DNA of 40,824 nt. Origin: Syntrophaceae bacterium. GTDB taxonomy: Bacteria; Desulfobacterota; Desulfomonilia; Desulfomonilales; Desulfomonilaceae. The stretch is taken from NCBI GenBank assembly GCA_031292235.1, contig JARLHM010000210.1, forward strand, positions 1-40,824, written 5' to 3'. The notes under the pieces are model-generated. The model saw nothing but the letters and a program-made list of their open reading frames with translations, made no database searches and was not told the DNA's origin. Made by a program: the position numbers and the translations under genes. Shown here piece by piece: positions 7,727 through 15,982 of the stretch. Numbering within the stretch: position 1 is the stretch's first letter; every line of letters starts with the position of its first letter.

Positions 7727-9409
7727 TTACTTGTCGAGTATGTAAACAGCGCCCAGGTTAGCGTCGACCCTGATGCGTTGACCCGATTGAATCTTGGTGG
7801 TGCCCTCAAACACGTTCATAACGACTGGAATTCCATATTCCCGGCCGACAATAGCGGCGTGTGAAAGGCTCGCTCCGCGGTCGACCACAACCCCGCTGAT
7901 CATTGAGAATACTGGGGTCCAGCTCGGTGATGTGCTTGCCGCCACAAGGATGTCCCCTGCTTTGATAAGGTGTAGTTCATCTTCAGTTACGATAACCCTT
8001 GCGGTTCCTTCGGCCACACCCGGTGATCCGCAGGTCCCGTACAGGTCGGCCTTCAGTTCAGGCCGCACTTGAGGCATTGAACCTACAACCACCTTGAGGG
8101 CAATAGGGTCATTTGATTTGACCAGGACTCCCATCGCTTGGTCCAAATCGAATCCCTCAGCTAAAATAGCCGGTGGATTGGGAGTTTTTTGCCATTCCAA
8201 CCATTCGGCGCGTCGCCTGTCTACTATGTAACGGAGGTCGAACTGGCCAGGATTGATTCCAGCGCGACGAACTTCATCGGGGATAAGAAAAAAGATGTCT
8301 TCGTGATCATCAATTGCGCCAGCTTTGACAAATCGTCTGCCGAGTCCGAGAGCGCTTCGGCGCATCATCGCATGTGTGTATAAATCAAGATAATGGTCAT
8401 GCTCCTCACTAAATATACCGCTTTTTTGAGCGAGACGCATGAGAGGCTCGAACCAAGCTCGTTGCTCGGAAGGAACCTTGGCAAGAATTTCTTTCTCTGT
8501 TTCGGCTCTTTCGACGCTTATTTTCTTTCGCTCTTCGTCGAGATTAAATGATCCCCCTTTTTGGATAAATTGTTTCACCATAGAAAGGGCCGGGGTAGGA
8601 TCTTCCACCCACGTGGGCAAGTTGATTTCGGACATTCGTTGCATACGCCAACCGTCTTCGTTAAGGAACTCTCTAAATTGTTTGAGGAAATTGTGACCGC
8701 TATCTGATTCTTCTAGTTTCTCGCGAATGTCAACTTCTTCATTCTTTAGGAAGACGTCGTCAAGTCCCATGTCGGACGCGATCTTGGAAAACTCCCAGAG
8801 ACGACGGTCAACCTGAAATACCTTGTTGTCGAAACCTGACACTATGCGATGAAATGACGGGGAGGTGTCGTCTATTCCTACGAGTTCACGACACATGTTC
8901 TCAAAAAGGATGTAGGCGGTATAAGTCCCGTACATCATATACATGTGTATTTCCCACATTCGCCTACAAGTATTGATAGTCTCCTCGAAGTTATCCAGAA
9001 GTTCGATATTTGAAGCGGTATCTACGTCCAACTCTTTTAGCTTTTCATAACGTCCAAGAATTTCTTTTACGAAACCATTCCAAATCCCATCGTAGTCTTT
9101 GATTAACGGGAGAATGGCCTTTCGAAACTCCACTTCTCGTCGCTGTTTTTCTTCTTCGCTCTTAACTAAGAGCAGAGTCAGATAACCACCTCCGTTCATG
9201 AAACGCCAATCCCATCCATGGACAGTAGGTAGAGACAGCTTCTCAGCACCGTATTGCATGCCGTGACGACAAAAGTTAATCCAAAACCAGCCAAACATTG
9301 GGGTCCAAGGTGGGACAGAATGGGTAGCGTCTAAGAACCATGCTGGGGATTGAGCCAGGTCGCGCTCTGCGTCGAATTCCAAGCCAGGTACAACATCGTA
9401 AACTTTCAT
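7727..9409 (-). CDS. PEP-utilizing-enzyme mobile (phosphohistidine) domain protein, PpsA-like, copy 1
   Basis: 560 residues. The C-terminus is the swivelling phosphohistidine domain: ILVAASTSPSWTPVF, then GASLSHAAIVGREYGIPVV with the likely phosphorylated H517, and GQRIRVDANLGAVYIL at the end. The large N-terminal region (about 1-440, helical and rich in W, R and E) is not a PEP-binding barrel and presumably binds the acceptor substrate, as proposed for phenylphosphate synthase subunit A and seen in rifampin phosphotransferase-like enzymes. It is the partner of the ATP-grasp gene just downstream. A 232-nt gap lies upstream of its start, so a separate promoter is possible. Identity to copy 2 (22243-24075) is low outside the histidine domain, implying a different substrate. 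Confidence 0.82.
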   Translation of the reverse strand: MKVYDVVPGLEFDAERDLAQSPAWFLDATHSVPPWTPMFGWFWINFCRHGMQYGAEKLSLPTVHGWDWRFMNGGGYLTLLLVKSEEEKQRREVEFRKAILPLIKDYDGIWNGFVKEILGRYEKLKELDVDTASNIELLDNFEETINTCRRMWEIHMYMMYGTYTAYILFENMCRELVGIDDTSPSFHRIVSGFDNKVFQVDRRLWEFSKIASDMGLDDVFLKNEEVDIREKLEESDSGHNFLKQFREFLNEDGWRMQRMSEINLPTWVEDPTPALSMVKQFIQKGGSFNLDEERKKISVERAETEKEILAKVPSEQRAWFEPLMRLAQKSGIFSEEHDHYLDLYTHAMMRRSALGLGRRFVKAGAIDDHEDIFFLIPDEVRRAGINPGQFDLRYIVDRRRAEWLEWQKTPNPPAILAEGFDLDQAMGVLVKSNDPIALKVVVGSMPQVRPELKADLYGTCGSPGVAEGTARVIVTEDELHLIKAGDILVAASTSPSWTPVFSMISGVVVDRGASLSHAAIVGREYGIPVVMNVFEGTTKIQSGQRIRVDANLGAVYILDK

Positions 9410-9641
9410 GAGTTCTCTTTCTTCCTTTCAAGATATTGGGAAACGGTTAATAGAACACTGTGAAATGACGACTGACCCTGCTATATTTATCGACACTCGC
9501 CGGAGGGATCCACGAATACAATTCGGTAGAAGGAGTAGGGGGAATCAAATTAAGTTTTCCCCGCAAACAGTAAGAAATTCGACGCAAAAAACAATGTAAG
9601 TAAGAGAATAAACCAGCTCCGACGACGGTGATATTACGGAA
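9410..9641. other. Intergenic gap inside the minus-strand series
   Basis: This gap separates the SDR gene from the PpsA-like gene. It contains an inverted repeat, GGGGAA at 9539-9544 and TTCCCC at 9557-9562, with a 12-nt loop and no T-run on either side. It is therefore more likely an RNA processing or pausing hairpin than a terminator. No clear sigma-70 promoter was found, and the LysR-type operator described at 14182 and 25607 is absent. A 63-codon plus-strand open frame here has no support. Confidence 0.4.
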
Positions 9642-10397
9642 TTAATGCATTGCCCTCCCTCCATCGACCAAAATTGTCTGGCCTGTTATAAAATTACTGT
9701 CATCGGACGCTAGAAAGGCCACTATACCGACGAGGTCCGCCGGAGTTTCCAGCCTTTTGAGAGGTGTTTTACTAGTATCATATTTACTGACATCTGCAAT
9801 TGTCCGGCTCGCCTCAGTATCGGTGTATCCTGGGGCTATAGCGTTGACGCATATTCCATAGGGGCCAAGTTCTACGGCCAAAGCTCGCGTCAGCCCCACA
9901 ACTCCTCCTTTAGAAGTTACATAATGGATGAACCCGTGTGAACCTGTGAAAAAGACCTCCGATGTCAAGTTGATTATCTTTCCTTTGCCTTGGGATTTCA
10001 TAGTTTCGAAGACTGCTTTCGCGCAAATCCACGGGCCTTTGACATTAACAGCCATCATTTTATCCCACTCGTCAGAGCTAATCTCAGTGAATGGTTTCCT
10101 TTTTACTCCGTAATAGTAGGCGGCATTGTTGACAAGAATATCTATACGACTAAACTTCTCGATGGCTTCCTGTATCATTCTAGTGGTGTCAGCTTCGTTT
10201 GTGACATCAACCTTGCTTATTAAAGCTTGTTTTCCTAGGTCTTTTACCATCTTTTCAGTTTCTTTTAGACCTTGTATGTCGGCTCTAGTAACAGCTACTA
10301 TGTCGGCGCCTTCCTGAGCCAATTTTACGCAAAAAGCCCGCCCTAAGCCTTTCCCGGCGCCTGTTACAATTGCCACTCGGCCATCAAGTCTTCCCAT
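9642..10397 (-). CDS. SDR family NAD(P)-dependent oxidoreductase
   Basis: 251 residues, the classical short-chain dehydrogenase length. The Rossmann glycine motif is TGAGKGLG (12-19), NNAA is at 90-93, and the catalytic residues are S146, Y159 and K163 (YVTSK). The C-terminal FLASDDSNFITGQTILVDGG is typical. Such enzymes interconvert alcohols and ketones with NAD(H) or NADP(H), often on cyclic or CoA-bound substrates. The residue after the second core strand (VAVTRADIQ) does not give a clear NADP or NAD preference. The start has GGGAGGAAG 3 nt upstream of ATG. It is 12 nt downstream of a CrtI-like flavoenzyme gene, which suggests consecutive redox steps on one ring substrate. Confidence 0.9.
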   Translation of the reverse strand: MGRLDGRVAIVTGAGKGLGRAFCVKLAQEGADIVAVTRADIQGLKETEKMVKDLGKQALISKVDVTNEADTTRMIQEAIEKFSRIDILVNNAAYYYGVKRKPFTEISSDEWDKMMAVNVKGPWICAKAVFETMKSQGKGKIINLTSEVFFTGSHGFIHYVTSKGGVVGLTRALAVELGPYGICVNAIAPGYTDTEASRTIADVSKYDTSKTPLKRLETPADLVGIVAFLASDDSNFITGQTILVDGGRAMH

Positions 10398-10409
10398 GGC
10401 TTCCTCCCG

Positions 10410-12074
10410 CTAGTAGGGTCTGCCTTTTTGCTCCCAAATTTTAGGGAGACCGAAATCTTCAGCGATAACTTTGAAACAGTTGTAAGCGCTGCCCCGACCG
10501 ATGCCTGGTCCTGAATGGGCCGCAGCGGATGCGAGGTACAAGTTTTTTACCGGTAACCGATAAAACGCTAGTTCTGGGAAAGGTCTCATGCGGCCCATCT
10601 GAGAAGCGATCATATCTTCGCCTGTCCAACCCCCTTGAGGCATATTGAGATTTCGCATCTGAACGTCCATGGGCGTGGTTATATGTGTAGCTATAACGTT
10701 GTCTTTGGTCATATTGGGGGCGTACCATGACCATTGCTCCCTCATTATCTCCACGATTTCGCTTTTCATGCGCAACCAGTCCCTGTCGCTGAAGAACCTA
10801 TAGGGGGCGGTAAACTGTTCGATCAAGATCGTGTGTTTTCCTTCAGGCGCTCGACCTTTGTCCCAGATGCTATCCGGCGCCACGATGGCGACAAGCTTGT
10901 TTGGTATCCCTTTGACAAACAGTTCTGCCTGATGTCTTGTAGCGAAATAGTCAGCGTCCTTGGGCCCCCAGTTTAGACGCGGGCACATTCCTATTTCAGG
11001 GTTGTCCTTGGCTACCGTATATTCAGGCAGTTCATGAAGGGCAAAATTACCCCAGAATAGTTGCGCCCTGTCCCTAAGTATATTCTTCGCCCTGTGCGCT
11101 ATTTTCTCTGGGACATGATCTTCACCGATAAGTTGCAAAATCGTCTGAGTAGTGTTCATGTCGCTGACGACAGCATGTCTGGCGGCGATTTCCCTTCCAT
11201 CCTTGAGCAGCACGCCTACGGCACGGCCGTTTTCAATAATGGCCCTTTCTACGCCGGTTTCGACGACAAATTCACCACCCATGGAACTGAAAGCCCGTTG
11301 GAGAGCATGAGTAATCGCGTGGGTCCCTCCGATGGCTATGGAAGCGGGCTCCCACGAAAGAATTAGTCCGAGGGTATGCAAAATCTTGTAAATCCCTATG
11401 CAATCATTGGGAAAAACCCCGCTGGATGTCATGCATGAACGCATAAACAGAGTGCGTAGGTAGTCACTCTCGAAAAGATCAAACGCCACCTGTTGAGAAG
11501 TATAAAACTGATATTCCGGTGGAATTGGGGCTTCTTTGGCGCCTATCAGGCGTTCAAAAGCGTCGTTAACCCCCCATGGAGTGGGAGGATTGTATCTCCA
11601 TTCGTGGAAAGCGGCCCTCCATTTTTTTTTATACTTTTCCAAAAGGTCATAAGCGGTGTCAGCGTCTCTCTTGGAAAATCTGGCGATCTGATCTATTGTC
11701 TTCTGAGCGTTAACCTCGTTGAATTCTGATCTTCCAGTATTTTCATCGACTACTTTCCATGCCGTATAGCCCATGAAATGCATGCCATCGTCGTAAATCA
11801 TCCCTTCGCTATGGTCAGGGAACACATATGACAAGCCGAGGTTCCTGAGTTTGAAATCATCATATGCCGGATGACCGTAAAATCTGGTCCAGTGAGCGCA
11901 GGGGTTTTGAAGGAAGCCGGGCAGGGGTAATTCCTCTCCACAGGCCCCACCTCCCAATTCGTGTTGCCTTTCATATACAACCGTCTTCATGCCGGCGTGT
12001 TGCAGATAACAGGCTATAATAGTTCCCTGATGTCCACCGCCGACCACTATCGCGTCGTAAGTCTTATCTGGCAT
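10410..12074 (-). CDS. Phytoene dehydrogenase-like FAD-dependent oxidoreductase (first)
   Basis: 554 residues, with AAGGAG before ATG. The N-terminal dinucleotide fold is YDAIVVGGGHQGTIIACYL, followed by VVYERQHELGGGACGEE, the CrtI-family FAD signature. The C-terminal FAD-contacting part is NLYLASAAAHSGPGIG. Family members desaturate, saturate or isomerise isoprenoid and other alicyclic substrates using FAD. No carotenoid synthesis genes are present here, so a carotenoid role is unlikely. A homologous gene lies just upstream, separated only by an 86-residue orphan, implying a two-flavoprotein system. An anaerobic ring dehydrogenation or reduction is a reasonable guess. The substrate is unknown. 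Confidence 0.85.
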   Translation of the reverse strand: MPDKTYDAIVVGGGHQGTIIACYLQHAGMKTVVYERQHELGGGACGEELPLPGFLQNPCAHWTRFYGHPAYDDFKLRNLGLSYVFPDHSEGMIYDDGMHFMGYTAWKVVDENTGRSEFNEVNAQKTIDQIARFSKRDADTAYDLLEKYKKKWRAAFHEWRYNPPTPWGVNDAFERLIGAKEAPIPPEYQFYTSQQVAFDLFESDYLRTLFMRSCMTSSGVFPNDCIGIYKILHTLGLILSWEPASIAIGGTHAITHALQRAFSSMGGEFVVETGVERAIIENGRAVGVLLKDGREIAARHAVVSDMNTTQTILQLIGEDHVPEKIAHRAKNILRDRAQLFWGNFALHELPEYTVAKDNPEIGMCPRLNWGPKDADYFATRHQAELFVKGIPNKLVAIVAPDSIWDKGRAPEGKHTILIEQFTAPYRFFSDRDWLRMKSEIVEIMREQWSWYAPNMTKDNVIATHITTPMDVQMRNLNMPQGGWTGEDMIASQMGRMRPFPELAFYRLPVKNLYLASAAAHSGPGIGRGSAYNCFKVIAEDFGLPKIWEQKGRPY

Positions 12075-12119
12075 GGAGAGGCTCCTTTATCTTTGCGAAG
12101 ATTGGACTAAAAACTCTGC

Positions 12120-12380
12120 CTAATTGGATTCCGGTGGCGCGAGCTTTTTCCCGAAAATAAGTAGCTTTAATACAGAGAAAAGGTTCGATGGCTTTAGCAT
12201 CATTCGAGCGAACGCTCTAAGATCATCTCCTCCAACAGTGGCCTTTATAGACCAATGGACAGGCTCCGTAGCTTCTATGCTAAGTCTCATCGCTGGGGCT
12301 GAATCACCGTTAACTTTTTCAAGGTTGGCGAAGTGGGCCACCATAGTGGTTTTCCCTAATCCAGTCGAATTAACCTTCAT
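12120..12380 (-). CDS. Small unknown protein between two flavoenzyme genes
   Basis: 86 residues. The gene is supported by a near-ideal ribosome site (AGGAGG, 5 nt before ATG) and by tight spacing, 9 nt after one flavoenzyme gene and 45 nt before the other. It starts MKVNSTGLGKTTMVAHFANL, continues with a strand-rich part (APAMRLSIEATEPVHWSIKA) and ends with a helix (GGDDLRAFARMMLKPSN). The GLGKTT string looks like a P-loop, but the protein is too short and the surroundings are wrong for a nucleotide-binding fold. No family is recognised. It may be a small subunit or coupling protein for the flanking CrtI-like enzymes. Confidence 0.7.
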   Translation of the reverse strand: MKVNSTGLGKTTMVAHFANLEKVNGDSAPAMRLSIEATEPVHWSIKATVGGDDLRAFARMMLKPSNLFSVLKLLIFGKKLAPPESN

Positions 12381-12389
12381 TTTTTCCTC

Positions 12390-14015
12390 CTACAATGTCC
12401 CCTTTGCCTTTGCTTTATGCACACACTCCGGTTCACCCCACCACTTGTCGATTCCCAAGTCTTCGGCAATTTTATTGGCCGCGTTGTATCCGGGGCCGAA
12501 TGTTATAAGTCCGCCGGGGAAGGTGCTGGCACCGCAGACATAAAGATTCTTCACGGGGGTCGCATACTGGGAACACTCCTCGTTGGGGCGCAGGTATCCC
12601 ATCTGGAGCGGAAGGTAAGCCCCCTGCTTGTAAGATCCTTTGACCATGTCGGCGAATTTGTTTCCTATGTCCAGGGGACTGGTTATGTATCGCCAGACAA
12701 CGTTATCACCAGAAATATTGGGAGCGTATTGTCTTAACATCTCGACGCATCGATCCGCCTCCTGTTCGCGAATGCGGTACCATTTCTCCGCTCCGCCATC
12801 TTTGAGGTCGTGTGGCGCATGCAATGAAATCAACGCAGTATGTTTTCCAGGAGGCGCCTGCTTTGGGTCGTGCATTGACGGGAAACAACAATTGAAACCG
12901 CCGGGGAATAGCTCTCCCTTGTGTATAGCGTCATAATGTTTGGTAAGATTTTCGAGATTCTCATAACCCAAAACCGTTATGAAAGCGTTATTCAGGTCCG
13001 CGTTCTGCTCGGCGGCTTTGAACTTTGGGGCCTCATTCAGGGCAAGATGCACGTGAAACAGGCTGGACTTTTCCCATTGCCAATCCTTGGTCCTTGTTAC
13101 AAAGGACGACTCGAGGTTGTCCTCCCCAACGTACTTGAAAAAAGTCTGGAATGGGTCAAGGCTACTGGCGACGAACTTTCTCGCCTTGTATTGAACGCCG
13201 TCTTCAAGTTCGACCCCTGTGGCCGCGCCGTTTTCAATGATAATTCGCTTTACCGTGACGGGAGAAATAATCATCCCACCATTTCGGTAAAGAACTTTTG
13301 TGAACAAATGGGCCAGATGATGTGAACCACCGACCACTAATCTGTAGTTTGTGGCCCGATTGAACAACAAAGGAACCAGGTAACTGACCCCTTCGAGGTC
13401 GTAATGGAGACCCCACATGCAGGACAAATAAAGAAACAAAGTCCTGACACGGTCGTTCTCAAACAATTCGTTGACAATGTCTCTTGGGGTTTTTTCAGTG
13501 TACGCGGTGATTTCCCTACCGACATCCGTGGCATGTAACTTTATCATCTGTTCGAATGCAGGCTTGGCCATTTCATAGGTGGCCGGTCCAAGAAAGTCTT
13601 CCGTAAGCTCTCTGAACCTGTTCTGAATCCTGCTGTAAGTTTCCGCGTCCTTTTTTGAAAATTGAGCAATGGATTCACAGGTTTTTTCAACATCCTGGTA
13701 GAGTCGTAGCGAGGTCCCGTCCACAAATGGCATGGCCATCACGAGCGACGGAAACACAAATTGCAGATCATAATCCTTTGTCAGGTAATCGTCGAAGTCT
13801 CTTAATGGAGGAGCATAATCTACCATCGGCATGTATACCGCGTGCGTGTTATGCAGGAAGCCGGGCAAGGTTACCTGTTCAGTGGCCAGTCCTCCTCCCG
13901 CTTCGAAACGTTTTTCCAATAGAAGAATTTTCAGGCCGGCTCTGGCGAGATATGCCGCTACAGTCAAACCATTTGGGCCGGCGCCGAGGATAATCCCGTC
14001 GTACTCTTCAGCCAT
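12390..14015 (-). CDS. Phytoene dehydrogenase-like FAD-dependent oxidoreductase (second)
   Basis: 541 residues from the chosen start MAEEYDGIILGAGPNGL, which has AAGGAGG 7 nt upstream. An in-frame ATG 54 nt earlier has no ribosome site and would add a disordered tail. The FAD fold YDGIILGAGPNGLTVAAYL is followed by LLLEKRFEAGGGLATEQ, and the C-terminus NLYVCGASTFPGGLITFGPG is typical of the CrtI-like family. It resembles the enzyme at 10410 along its full length, so the two probably arose by duplication. As first gene of the long minus-strand series, it lies just downstream of the predicted promoter and LysR-type site at 14141-14207. The substrate is not known. Confidence 0.87.
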   Translation of the reverse strand: MAEEYDGIILGAGPNGLTVAAYLARAGLKILLLEKRFEAGGGLATEQVTLPGFLHNTHAVYMPMVDYAPPLRDFDDYLTKDYDLQFVFPSLVMAMPFVDGTSLRLYQDVEKTCESIAQFSKKDAETYSRIQNRFRELTEDFLGPATYEMAKPAFEQMIKLHATDVGREITAYTEKTPRDIVNELFENDRVRTLFLYLSCMWGLHYDLEGVSYLVPLLFNRATNYRLVVGGSHHLAHLFTKVLYRNGGMIISPVTVKRIIIENGAATGVELEDGVQYKARKFVASSLDPFQTFFKYVGEDNLESSFVTRTKDWQWEKSSLFHVHLALNEAPKFKAAEQNADLNNAFITVLGYENLENLTKHYDAIHKGELFPGGFNCCFPSMHDPKQAPPGKHTALISLHAPHDLKDGGAEKWYRIREQEADRCVEMLRQYAPNISGDNVVWRYITSPLDIGNKFADMVKGSYKQGAYLPLQMGYLRPNEECSQYATPVKNLYVCGASTFPGGLITFGPGYNAANKIAEDLGIDKWWGEPECVHKAKAKGTL

Positions 14016-14140
14016 TTCCGGTTCCTCCTTGCTGAGGGTTAAGTTGGGCCGTGGAGTGTTTGGATCCATACACGTGCTGTTGCGCCAAGCCTAAAAAAGA
14101 TGAGCGCAACCTTGGTTACGGTCAGATCATGTTGAATATT

Positions 14141-14170
14141 AGGATCACAGTATTTTGCTTGACATGTCAA
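14141..14170 (-). promoter_or_regulatory. Predicted promoter of the minus-strand CrtI/SDR/phosphotransferase series
   Basis: On the minus strand the -35 box is a perfect TTGACA (14170-14165). It is followed by 18 nt and a weak -10 candidate, GATCCT (14146-14141). The -35 lies in a perfect 12-bp palindrome, TTGACATGTCAA (14159-14170), so the plus strand also reads TTGACA, with TATGCT 18 nt on, towards the LysR gene. The layout relative to the operator is the same as at 25566-25595, which is the main support. Confidence 0.5.
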
Positions 14171-14181
14171 ATCACTAAATT

Positions 14182-14207
14182 TTATGCTTTTATAAGAAAA
14201 ACTTATA
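14182..14207. promoter_or_regulatory. LysR-type operator, tripartite
   Basis: The site reads TTATG, 4 nt, TATAAG, 5 nt, CTTATA. TATAAG/CTTATA (14191-14207) is a perfect inverted repeat with the T-N11-A shape known for LysR-family regulators. The TTATG half-site pairs imperfectly with TATAA. It ends 4 nt before the LysR start at 14212, and its far edge is 11 bp from the minus-strand -35 box. It could therefore both repress the LysR gene and activate the divergent series. The same three half-sites at the same spacing recur at 25607-25632. Confidence 0.7.
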
Positions 14208-14211
14208 TTTA

Positions 14212-15144
14212 ATGCGGCTGGACATGGGAATAGATCTTAATCTCAATCAATTTAGAGCATTCTACATCGCCGCAAGCTGTGGGAGCATCTCACTTGCGGC
14301 GGAAAAACTCTTCATCAGCCAACCTGCTGTTAGTATGCAGATCAAGGCGGTGGAGGAACAATATGGCGTACGCCTTTTAATCAGAAAGAAGAGGGGACTC
14401 GAATTAACAGAAACCGGTAAAAAAGTTTACAAGATTGCTGAAAGAATCTTTGAGCTTGTTGCAGAAGTGGACAATCTTTTGAAGCGAGATACGGAAACGT
14501 CAAAAGCAATACTAAAGATTGGAAGCACTAAGACGCTGGTACGATACCTTATGAGTCGCTATATCTCAAAATTTAGGGAAGCGTATCCAACAGTTCAAAT
14601 TCAGATTGACGAAGGCAGTTCCGATGAAATGATTAAAAGTGTTCTCGAAGATCGAAATGACTTGGCCATTGTCGGACGCTTAACTTATGACGAGAAATTG
14701 AAAGTCATCCCATTCAGTCGGGACGAAATCATCTTGGTTACTGCTCCGGGTCACCACTTTTGCTCTCGATCGGCAATCTCAATTCAGGATTTGCGTCACG
14801 AAAATCTTATTCTTCGAGAAAAAGGATCAGGAACGCGAAGACTTGTTGAAGAAATTTTTGAAGCCCAGGGTTTTGCTCCCTCAGCTTTTATTGAGACAGG
14901 AAACGTTGATTTTATAAAAGAACTTGTAGAAATGGGAAAAGGTATGGCGATGTTAGCGAGAATGGGCGTTGAGCCGGACCTTCAAGCAGGACGGTTGGTT
15001 GCGATTCCTCTTTTGGAGGGGCCGTTTATATTAGGAATTGATGTGATTGTGAAGAACCAACGCACACTATCCAAGGCTGATGCCGCCTTCCTTGAGTTCC
15101 TGCTCCCGGCGCAACCTCCATTGGAACAAAGTCCGGCCCTCTGA
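14212..15144 (+). CDS. LysR-family transcriptional regulator (first)
   Basis: 310 residues. The N-terminal winged helix-turn-helix is LNQFRAFYIAASCGSISLAAEKLFISQPAVSMQIK in two overlapping parts (about 11-45). A linker helix and a periplasmic-binding-type effector domain follow from about residue 92 (ILKIGSTKTL). The effector domain has DLAIVGRLTYDEKL and ILREKGSGTRRLVEEIF, as in CysB/CbbR-like members. Two starts are possible, ATG 14212 or ATG 14224; neither has a strong ribosome site. The gene diverges from the CrtI-like series and resembles the second LysR at 25661 through both domains. Probably it senses a pathway intermediate and activates the divergent series. Confidence 0.92.
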   Translation: MRLDMGIDLNLNQFRAFYIAASCGSISLAAEKLFISQPAVSMQIKAVEEQYGVRLLIRKKRGLELTETGKKVYKIAERIFELVAEVDNLLKRDTETSKAILKIGSTKTLVRYLMSRYISKFREAYPTVQIQIDEGSSDEMIKSVLEDRNDLAIVGRLTYDEKLKVIPFSRDEIILVTAPGHHFCSRSAISIQDLRHENLILREKGSGTRRLVEEIFEAQGFAPSAFIETGNVDFIKELVEMGKGMAMLARMGVEPDLQAGRLVAIPLLEGPFILGIDVIVKNQRTLSKADAAFLEFLLPAQPPLEQSPAL

Positions 15145-15289
15145 AAGGCCTACAACAATGAAAACCCATCTCGAATGTATGACATAATTCTGCGTACTGT
15201 TGCCGATGGCCTAATCATTTTTTTCGCGCCTTCTCCTGGGATCTCCTTAACGTATTTTCGGCCAACTAATGAAATGGACCAGTGGGTTT

Positions 15290-15856
15290 CTAGAGTTCCT
15301 GAACTCGTAATGTCTGTTCTTGGCGCGCTATTTTTTTACCGGTTTCTGTTAAGAGCCATCCGTCTATTTGTAGGGCCAGCCATTGGATATGGACTTTTGG
15401 ATCGATGTTGAATCTCTTGGGATCTATTTCCGAGGCTTCTTTGGAAAAACGCCACAGTTTGTCAGCGTCTTTCACAATAGCATCGTTAAGGGATAGGGCC
15501 GTCTCACGTGAATCATGACCACTTATGATCTCGACAATTTCGTCGATCAAAGCGGCGCTGTATCCGACCTGTTTAAGGATCTCCTTTGCTATTCTGGCGC
15601 CCTCAACTTCGTGTATCCGATTAATTGTCCTATCGTACTCATGCGGACCGAATGCTTTAAGGTGCAATTCCTCCGGTACCATTTTCCATCCCACATCGTG
15701 AAGTATTATGGCGGGTAAGACCACTTCCGGTTTGCCTCCTTCCTCCTGCAGCAATCTCAAGGCGAACGCTCTGGAAACATCCATATGGATTTTGTTGTTC
15801 CTGGTGTCAAGGTACGGCAAAGCCAGCTCATATATTTCCGAAAAAGGTTCAAACAT
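15290..15856 (-). CDS. HD-domain phosphohydrolase-like protein
   Basis: 188 residues from ATG 15856, chosen because GGAGGG lies 10 nt upstream. A longer frame to 15967 lacks such a site. The HD metal-binding pattern is intact: the first histidine in KIHMDVSRAF, the HD pair in AIILHDVGWK, further histidines in IHEVEGARIA and ISGHDSRE, and the last aspartate in VKDADKLWRF. HD proteins remove phosphate from nucleotides or other phosphomonoesters. It is the last gene of the series that contains phenylphosphate-synthase-like genes, 126 nt after the CBS gene, so it could hydrolyse a phosphorylated intermediate or a regulatory nucleotide. Either role is inference. Confidence 0.82.
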   Translation of the reverse strand: MFEPFSEIYELALPYLDTRNNKIHMDVSRAFALRLLQEEGGKPEVVLPAIILHDVGWKMVPEELHLKAFGPHEYDRTINRIHEVEGARIAKEILKQVGYSAALIDEIVEIISGHDSRETALSLNDAIVKDADKLWRFSKEASEIDPKRFNIDPKVHIQWLALQIDGWLLTETGKKIARQEQTLRVQEL

Positions 15857-15982
15857 ATTTGACGCTCCCTCCGTGCGGAACATTAACAGAGATCTTGAGA
15901 ACCATGTAAATTTCGAACCCCGTGGGATGGCCTTCCCTATGTATGCGCCCAAAAAGCCGTCCATCAATCGTCATTGTTTAGC

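Noticed and set aside
6612-9409. A frameshifted or broken PEP synthase gene
   Set aside because: The two parts have their own starts, an 89-nt gap and no PEP/pyruvate barrel, and the same split occurs at 21133-24075, so the split is real.
9539-9562. GGGGAA/TTCCCC hairpin as a terminator
   Set aside because: No T-run follows on either strand.
9408-9599. Plus-strand 63-codon open frame between the SDR and PpsA-like genes
   Set aside because: No good ribosome site, no recognisable sequence, and it overlaps the start of a well-supported gene on the other strand.
12120-12380. GLGKTT in the 86-residue protein as an ATP-binding P-loop
   Set aside because: It lacks the preceding strand and the GxxxxGK spacing, and the protein is far too short for a P-loop fold; chance resemblance.
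12124-12543. Plus-strand 139-codon open frame over the small orphan and flavoenzyme
   Set aside because: It is antisense to two genes with strong ribosome sites and shows no family features.
10410-14015. Carotenoid synthesis genes
   Set aside because: Only CrtI-like flavoenzymes are present; there is no phytoene synthase, prenyltransferase or cyclase in the window.
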